Source of the DNA: Streptomyces sp. S.PB5
GTDB taxonomy: Bacteria > Actinomycetota > Actinomycetes > Streptomycetales > Streptomycetaceae
Direction of reading: 5' to 3'
NCBI RefSeq assembly: GCF_030403745.1
Contig: NZ_JAQMWP010000021.1
Span: 92,061-156,060 of the forward strand
Length of the DNA: 64,000 nt
A model generated the notes under the pieces. That model saw only the letters and a program-made list of their open reading frames with translations. It was not told where the DNA came from and did no database searches. Shown in pieces: positions 59,612 to 64,000 of the stretch. Both the position numbers and the translations under genes were made by a program. How positions within the stretch are numbered: the first letter of the stretch is position 1; each line of letters begins with the position of its first letter.

Positions 59612-60372
59612 GCGCCGAGACAACCCGCCTCGCGGGAGACGTCGCCGTCGTCACTGGCTCGGGAAACGGCCTCGGAGCCGTGATCGCCGGCCGACTCCAT
59701 CGCGGCGGCCACCGTGTCGTCGTCGCGGACATCAACGCGGACGCCGCCGGTGCCGTCGCGAAGGAGCTAGACGAGACCGGTGCCACAGCCATGGCCGTGC
59801 GCACCGACGTCGCCGACGGCACCGCTGTGCAGCAACTGCTCGAGCAGGTTGTGCAGACGTGGGGCCCGGTCCGGGTCTTGGTGAACAACGCCGCACGCAC
59901 GCAGGCCAAGGAACTCCTAGAGATCACACGGGAGGAACTGGACGCGGTCATGTCCGTCAATTTCGGCGGCACCTTCACCGCCTGTCAGGTCTTTGGCGCA
60001 CACATGGGCGATGAGGGATACGGACGCATCGTCAACATCGCCTCCCTAGCGGGTCAGAACGGCGGGACGTCGACCGGTGGCCACTACGCCTCCTCAAAGG
60101 GGGCCGTGATGGCGGCGACCAAGGTGTTTGCCCGGGAACTGGCGAGCAGGGGGGTGACCGTCAACGCGGTCTCACCCGGGCCGCAGGACCTGCCCGTCGT
60201 CCACCAAATCGTCGGCACGGACAATCTCGTGAGCTTTGTTCGCAGCATCCCCGTCGGAAGGCTCGGCAGTTCAGGGTTCATTGCGGAGATGGTCGCTCTG
60301 CTGGCCTCCCCGGATGCCGCCTCGGTGACCGGGGCTTGCTGGGATGCCAACGGCGGCCTCTTCATGCGCTGA
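59608..60372 (+). CDS. iacE: Short-chain dehydrogenase/reductase, IacE-like
   Basis: 254 residues. The NAD(P) motif is VAVVTGSGNGLGAVIAGRLH, then RVLVNNAARTQAK (N-N-A-A), IVNIASLAG with the catalytic serine region, and the active-site HYASSKGAVMAATKVFAREL (Y-x3-K). It ends with a normal SDR C-terminus (VTGACWDANGGLFMR). GTG 59608 overlaps the previous stop. In iac clusters IacE oxidises or reduces an intermediate between hydroxylated indole-acetate and catechol. The exact step is uncertain. Confidence 0.8.
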   Translation: MSAETTRLAGDVAVVTGSGNGLGAVIAGRLHRGGHRVVVADINADAAGAVAKELDETGATAMAVRTDVADGTAVQQLLEQVVQTWGPVRVLVNNAARTQAKELLEITREELDAVMSVNFGGTFTACQVFGAHMGDEGYGRIVNIASLAGQNGGTSTGGHYASSKGAVMAATKVFARELASRGVTVNAVSPGPQDLPVVHQIVGTDNLVSFVRSIPVGRLGSSGFIAEMVALLASPDAASVTGACWDANGGLFMR

Positions 60373-60428
60373 GCAAGCTTCTTCAGTGGCCGATGTTTCC
60401 GGCGGCCGATGCTTTCGGGAAGGACGAC

Positions 60429-61382
60429 ATGACCGATATCCAGGTGCGGGTCGCCGAGGTGCGCACCGAGACACCCTCGGTGCGCACCTTGCGGCTCGTG
60501 AGCACCGACGGCACCCAGCTCGGCCCCTATCCGGCTGGCGCCCACGTCGACGTGGTCGGACCGACCGGGATCCGGCGTCAGTACTCCCTGTGCAACCCGC
60601 CCGCCGACATCGGAACCCTGCTCATCGCGGTGAAGCGGGAGCCGGATTCTCGCGGTGGGTCCTTGGCTCTCCACACCGTGGTGGAGGGGGACGCGCTCAG
60701 CATCGGCGAGCCCCGCAACCTGGTGTCAGTCGCCGACGAGGCCGACCGGCACCTCTTGGTCGCCGGCGGCATCGGTATCACGCCCCTGCTCAGCATGGCA
60801 TACGAACTCCACCGTCGCGCAGAAGACTTCGAGCTCCTGTATTTCGCGCGGTCGGCGGGTGAGTGCGCGTTTCTGCGCCTGCTCTGCGAGGAGGTGACCT
60901 TCAGGGACCGGGTGGAGGTCCGCCTGGGGGTGCCACGTGACGAGCAGCTTCCGCTGGTCGAGGCTGCGATTGCGAGGCTGACTGCTCGTAGCCATGTCTA
61001 CACCTGCGGACCTGAGGGCTTCATGGCACAGGTCTTGGCCGCCGCCGAGCCTGTGGTCGGCGGCCACGTTCATGTGGAGCATTTCGAGGCGGCCGAAGCC
61101 GACACCTCGCAGGACACTGCGTTCGCCGTCGAACTGGACACGGGGGAGATCTTCGAGGTCCCCGCGCACCGCTCGATCCTCTCCGTGCTTACGGAGAACG
61201 GCGTCGACGTCGCCAAGTCCTGCGAGGAGGGCATCTGCGGATCGTGCGTCTCGGGTGTCCTGGACGGCGTGCCCGATCACCGCGACAACTGTCTGTCTGT
61301 CTCCGACAAGGCGGCCGGTGACCAGATAGCGCTATGTGTTTCGAGGGCCAGGACGCCCAAGCTCGTCATCGAGCTTTACTGA
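60429..61382 (+). CDS. iacF: Phthalate-dioxygenase-reductase-type electron transfer protein, IacF-like
   Basis: 317 residues in three domains: FMN/FAD barrel (RRQYSLCNPPADIG near residue 55), NAD domain (LLVAGGIGITPLLSMAYEL and VYTCGPEGFMAQVL) and a C-terminal plant-type [2Fe-2S] ferredoxin (KSCEEGICGSCVSGVL, with a fourth cysteine in RDNCLSVSD). It passes electrons from NADH to the Rieske oxygenase encoded three genes upstream. It closes the iacABCDEF-like operon. AGGAC lies just before the ATG. Confidence 0.85.
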   Translation: MTDIQVRVAEVRTETPSVRTLRLVSTDGTQLGPYPAGAHVDVVGPTGIRRQYSLCNPPADIGTLLIAVKREPDSRGGSLALHTVVEGDALSIGEPRNLVSVADEADRHLLVAGGIGITPLLSMAYELHRRAEDFELLYFARSAGECAFLRLLCEEVTFRDRVEVRLGVPRDEQLPLVEAAIARLTARSHVYTCGPEGFMAQVLAAAEPVVGGHVHVEHFEAAEADTSQDTAFAVELDTGEIFEVPAHRSILSVLTENGVDVAKSCEEGICGSCVSGVLDGVPDHRDNCLSVSDKAAGDQIALCVSRARTPKLVIELY

Positions 61383-61479
61383 GTCCGCCGCTCGTGATCG
61401 ATACACCTAGACCGTATGGAGAGTCGACGGACTGGCCGTCGGCCGACTCGGTCGGCTGCCATGCTGGTTGGCGGTGGGG

Positions 61480-61795
61480 CCGTACGTGCGGAAGGCGCCA
61501 ACCGTGCTGTTGGTGCGTACGTTCCCCGGGCTGGATGTCCACGCCCGCTCCGTGACCGCGTCCCGGCTGTATGCCGAGACCGGAGAGGTCTCTTCGCTGA
61601 AGCTGTCGCCGGTGCCGGATGCGACGCTGGCGTGGGTGACCTCGCTGCCCGCTCCGGTGGCGATGGCGGTGGCGTATGAGGCCGGGCCGACCGGGTTCGG
61701 CCTGGCCAGGACCTTGGCCTCGGTCGGAGCGCGATGCGTCGTGGTCGCACCGTCGAAGATCGAACGCCCCCGGGCGACCGGGTCAAGACCGACCG
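61480..61795 (+). pseudogene. IS110-family transposase, N-terminal fragment
   Basis: The reading FPGLDVHARSVTASRLYAET, VAMAVAYEAGPTGFGLARTL and VGARCVVVAPSKIERP is the start of the DEDD domain of IS110 transposases. A frame change leads to GDRVKTD, after which the family resemblance ends at about 61795. About 300 residues are missing. It joins an IS481 fragment. Confidence 0.75.
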
Positions 61796-62510
61796 GGGGA
61801 CGCCGAACGGCTCGGCCGGCATGTATGACCGCTCCAGCCGCCCCCACCACTCACCCCGCAGGCCCCCCGCCCACCTCGAGGATCAGGTGATACGGCTGCG
61901 CCGAGAGCACCGCATCGGACTGCAGCGGATCGCCGTGCGGACTCAGATCGCCCCTCGACCGTCCGCCGCATCCTCACCGCCCACCACCTGCCGCCCCTGG
62001 CGACCCTGGGCCGGGCCACCGGACGGCCCGTGCGCCGCTACGAACGCTCCCGGCCCGGCGAACTGCCGCATGTCGACGTCAAGAAGCTGGGCCGCATCCC
62101 CGACGGCGGCGGCCGCAGGATGCTCGGCCGGGCTGCGGGCCGCAAGAACCGCTGCCACGCCGGACTGGCCTACCTGCACACGGCGTTGGACGACCACTCC
62201 CGACGCGCCTACGAGGACCTGCCCGACGAGAAGGCGGCGACCTGCGCCGCCCTCCTGCGACGGGCCACCGCCTGGTTCGCTGCCCACGACATCGTCGTCG
62301 AACGCGTACTGACCGACAACGCCTGGGTCTACACCAAGAACACCTGGCGCGGCACCTGCCAGGAGCTCGGCATCCGACCCCCGCTGGACCCGGCCCTGGC
62401 GGCCGCAGACCAACGGAAGGGTCGAACGCTTTCACCGCACCCTGCTCGACGAATGGGCCTACCAGCGGCCCTACACCTCGCACGCCGAATGCCGGGCAAT
62501 GGCTAGTGTG
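61796..62510 (+). pseudogene. IS481-family transposase, frameshifted fragment
   Basis: Pieces in three frames follow the IS481 order: YDRSSRPHHSPRRPPAHLED, then STVRRILTAHHLPPLATLGR after a frame change near 61955. Next come HVDVKKLGRIPDGGGRRMLG, GLAYLHTALDDHSRRAYEDL (first core aspartates) and VERVLTDNAWVYTKNTW. Another frame change near 62410 leads to VERFHRTLLDEWAYQRPYTS. The last part with the C-terminus is missing. Inactive. Confidence 0.75.
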
Positions 62511-62538
62511 ATGCGCCAGAAATCTGGGACGTAAGTGG

Positions 62539-62603
62539 CTAGGTGGTTTTGCTGTCGGGCGGTGCGAGCTTCGTGAGGTAGTCGGCGAGGGAGCTGAGGA
62601 TCT
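62539..62603 (-). pseudogene. IS630-family transposase, C-terminal tip
   Basis: Minus-strand reading ILSSLADYLTKLAPPDSKTT and a stop. It joins in frame to the piece at 63908-64000 (VKALEDDIRAWIDIWNENPR, PFAWTKTADE) if the IS3 element and one ATCT duplicate are removed. The joined sequence is the normal end of an IS630-type transposase. Confidence 0.75.
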
Positions 62604-62675
62604 TGAGCTGCACCCCGTTTCGTGGAGTCCCTGATGCCAGGGTTACGATCCTGGCGAAGGAGATCCACCAGCACC

Positions 62676-62987
62676 ATGGCAGCACCGCGTAAATACCCCG
62701 ACGAGCTCCGCGAGCGCGCAATCCGTGAGGTCCGGGCCACCGGCCGGCCCGTCGCGCATGTCGCGCGGGATCTCGGCATCCATCCCGAAGCCCTGCGCGG
62801 CTGGGTGCGCCAGGCCGAGGCCGACAGCGGCGAGCGGGACGACCGGCTGACTACCGCCGAACGCGACGAGCTCAAGCAACTCCGCAAAGAAAACGCGGAG
62901 TTGAAGCAGGCGAACGAGATCCTCAAAGCGGCCAGCGTGTTTTTTGCCCAGGAGATCGACCGTCCCCGGACGAGGCCGAGCAAGTGA
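62676..62987 (+). CDS. IS3-family OrfA
   Basis: 103 residues. A helix-turn-helix (RKYPDELRERAIREVRATGR, VAHVARDLGIHPEALRGWVR) is followed by a leucine-zipper helix (ELKQLRKENAELKQANEIL). The run TTTTTTG at 62940-62946 near its end is a typical slippery site. A -1 shift there reads straight into orfB to give the OrfAB transposase. ATG 62676 has GAAGGAG upstream. Confidence 0.9.
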   Translation: MAAPRKYPDELRERAIREVRATGRPVAHVARDLGIHPEALRGWVRQAEADSGERDDRLTTAERDELKQLRKENAELKQANEILKAASVFFAQEIDRPRTRPSK

Positions 62988-63868
62988 TCGACCACCTGCG
63001 CGAGAAGGGCCTCGGGGTCGATCCCGTCTGCCGGGTGCTGGAGTTGTCGCCGTCCACCTATTTCGCCCGCAAGAAGCGGCCGAAGTCCGCCCGCCGGCTC
63101 CGCGACGAACAGCTGATGCCGCTGATCGAGGAGATCCACGCGGAGTCCGGGGCCACCTACGGGGCCCGGCGGATCACCCGCGCCCTGCGGCGCAAGGGCA
63201 TCGAGGTGGCCCGCTGTACCGTCGAGCGGCTAATGCGCGAGGTGGGTATCGAGGGGGTCATCCGCGGGCAGCGGCGCCGCACCACGGTGGCCGAGCCGTC
63301 GGCGCCCCGCCCGCCGGACCTGGTCGACCGTGACTTCACGGCCTCCCGTCCCGACCAGCTCTGGGTGGCGGACATGACATATGTCCGCACCTGGTCGGGC
63401 TGGGTGTATGTGGCGTTCGTCCTGGACGTGTACTCACGGATGATCGTCGGCTGGCAGGTCGCGAACCACATGCGCACCGAACTCCCGCTGGACGCCCTGG
63501 AGATGGCCCTGTGGAGACGGAGGATCAAGACGGACTCCGGTCTCATTCACCACAGCGACAGGGACTCGCAATATGTGTCGATTCGCTATACCGACCGGCT
63601 CGCCGACATCGGCGCTTCCGCCTCGGTCGGCTCCGTCGCGGACTCGTACGACAACGCGATGGCTGAGGCGCTGAACGGCACCTTCAAGGCCGAACTGATC
63701 GAGATGCAGGGTCCCTGGACCGGTTTCGACCAGGTCGAACGAGCGATCTTCCAGTGGGTCACCTGGTACAACGAAGAGCGCCTGCACTCCGCGCTCGACT
63801 ACGTCCCGCCCGCCGAGTACGAACGCGACTTCTGGCGAAGCCAGGAACACACCCCGCAGTCCGCCTGA
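62984..63868 (+). CDS. IS3-family OrfB transposase
   Basis: 294 residues with an rve-type DDE core: RPDQLWVADMTYVRTWSGWV (first aspartate), GLIHHSDRDSQYVSIRYTDR (second aspartate) and YDNAMAEALNGTFKAELIEM (glutamate), ending YNEERLHSALDYVPPAEYER. Its GTG start overlaps the orfA stop by four bases. In vivo it is more likely made as an OrfAB fusion through the slippery site at 62940. Confidence 0.92.
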   Translation: MIDHLREKGLGVDPVCRVLELSPSTYFARKKRPKSARRLRDEQLMPLIEEIHAESGATYGARRITRALRRKGIEVARCTVERLMREVGIEGVIRGQRRRTTVAEPSAPRPPDLVDRDFTASRPDQLWVADMTYVRTWSGWVYVAFVLDVYSRMIVGWQVANHMRTELPLDALEMALWRRRIKTDSGLIHHSDRDSQYVSIRYTDRLADIGASASVGSVADSYDNAMAEALNGTFKAELIEMQGPWTGFDQVERAIFQWVTWYNEERLHSALDYVPPAEYERDFWRSQEHTPQSA

Positions 63869-63907
63869 AACAAGATCACCGGACTCTACAAAACTCGGGG
63901 CAGCTCA

Positions 63908-64000
63908 ATCTCGTCGGCGGTCTTCGTCCAGGCGAAGGGCCGTGGGTTCTCGTTCCAGATATCGATCCAGGCCCTGATGTCGTCCTCCAGGGCCTTCACG
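63908..64000 (-). pseudogene. IS630-family transposase, internal part cut by window edge
   Basis: Minus-strand reading VKALEDDIRAWIDIWNENPR and PFAWTKTADE, the conserved end region of IS630/Tc1-like transposases, interrupted by the IS3 element. The rest lies beyond the window. Confidence 0.75.

Larger units (their letters stand above)
62604..63907 (+). mobile_element. IS3-family insertion sequence nested in an IS630 element
   Basis: About 1.3 kb. Imperfect terminal repeats begin TGAGCTGC at 62604 and end GCAGCTCA at 63907, with a shared GTTT-GT-GAGTCC further in. The 4-bp sequence ATCT flanks both ends (62600-62603 and 63908-63911). Removing the element and one duplicate restores the frame of an IS630 transposase. 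It holds overlapping orfA and orfB, both intact, so it is probably recent and functional. Confidence 0.88.

Overview
The window is very GC-rich, with third-position GC bias, GTG starts and GGAG-type ribosome binding sites. It carries several P450/ferredoxin pairs, F420 enzymes and Streptomyces-style regulators. All of this points to Streptomyces or a close actinomycete relative. The content is almost entirely accessory: aromatic and amine catabolism, regulators and transporters, separated by insertion sequences and gene wreckage. It looks like a catabolic island or a plasmid or chromosome-arm segment. No tRNA, rRNA, CRISPR array or replication origin was seen.

Region by region. 0-7 kb: a CebR-type operator beside a broken LacI gene, a truncated Tn3-family transposase, pobA (4-hydroxybenzoate 3-hydroxylase), an AraC regulator, a siderophore-interacting reductase, a serine recombinase and a frameshifted ATP-binding protein. 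7-10 kb: a complete P450/ferredoxin/reductase operon of the CYP199 type, probably acting on 4-substituted benzoates that pobA can take further. 10-11 kb: fragments of an IclR regulator and a carotenoid-oxygenase-family enzyme. 11-28.6 kb: the most original block. Two divergent operons plus three more transcription units appear to share one 19-bp inverted-repeat operator, found five times. They encode an F420 reductase, an F420/LLM oxidoreductase, a P450, a glutamine-synthetase-like ligase, ferredoxin and its reductase, an acetoacetate-decarboxylase-family protein, homoprotocatechuate meta-cleavage enzymes (HpaE/HpaD/HpaG-like), a TetR, an amino-acid/amine permease, a PuuC-like aldehyde dehydrogenase, a PuuD-like gamma-glutamyl amide hydrolase, an unknown helical protein and a MarR. 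This reads as gamma-glutamylation-assisted breakdown of an (aromatic) amine feeding ring cleavage. 29-34 kb: a 2,4'-dihydroxyacetophenone-dioxygenase-like cupin, an MFS transporter, a zinc alcohol dehydrogenase, an AraC activator and a TetR gene with an internal stop codon.

34-45 kb: an aldehyde dehydrogenase gene split cleanly by a 3.5-kb IS21-family element that carries an extra acetyltransferase gene. Next come deletion scars of beta-ketoadipate genes (pcaD, pcaI, pcaF) and an intact catechol ortho-cleavage set (catB-catA-catC, a LysR regulator, an MHS-type transporter). 45-47 kb: a decayed ISL3 element with both terminal repeats. 47-61.4 kb: an indole-3-acetate catabolism (iac-like) cluster under a two-component system: iacA-B-C-D-E-F on one strand, iacG, a small protein, iacH and the sensor and regulator genes on the other, an iacI-like gene, and two extra enzymes (class II aldolase, metallo-beta-lactamase-fold hydrolase). 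Known iac pathways end at catechol, which the cat genes ten kilobases away can use. 61.4-64 kb: an IS110/IS481 hybrid remnant and an intact IS3 element nested in an IS630-family transposase gene.
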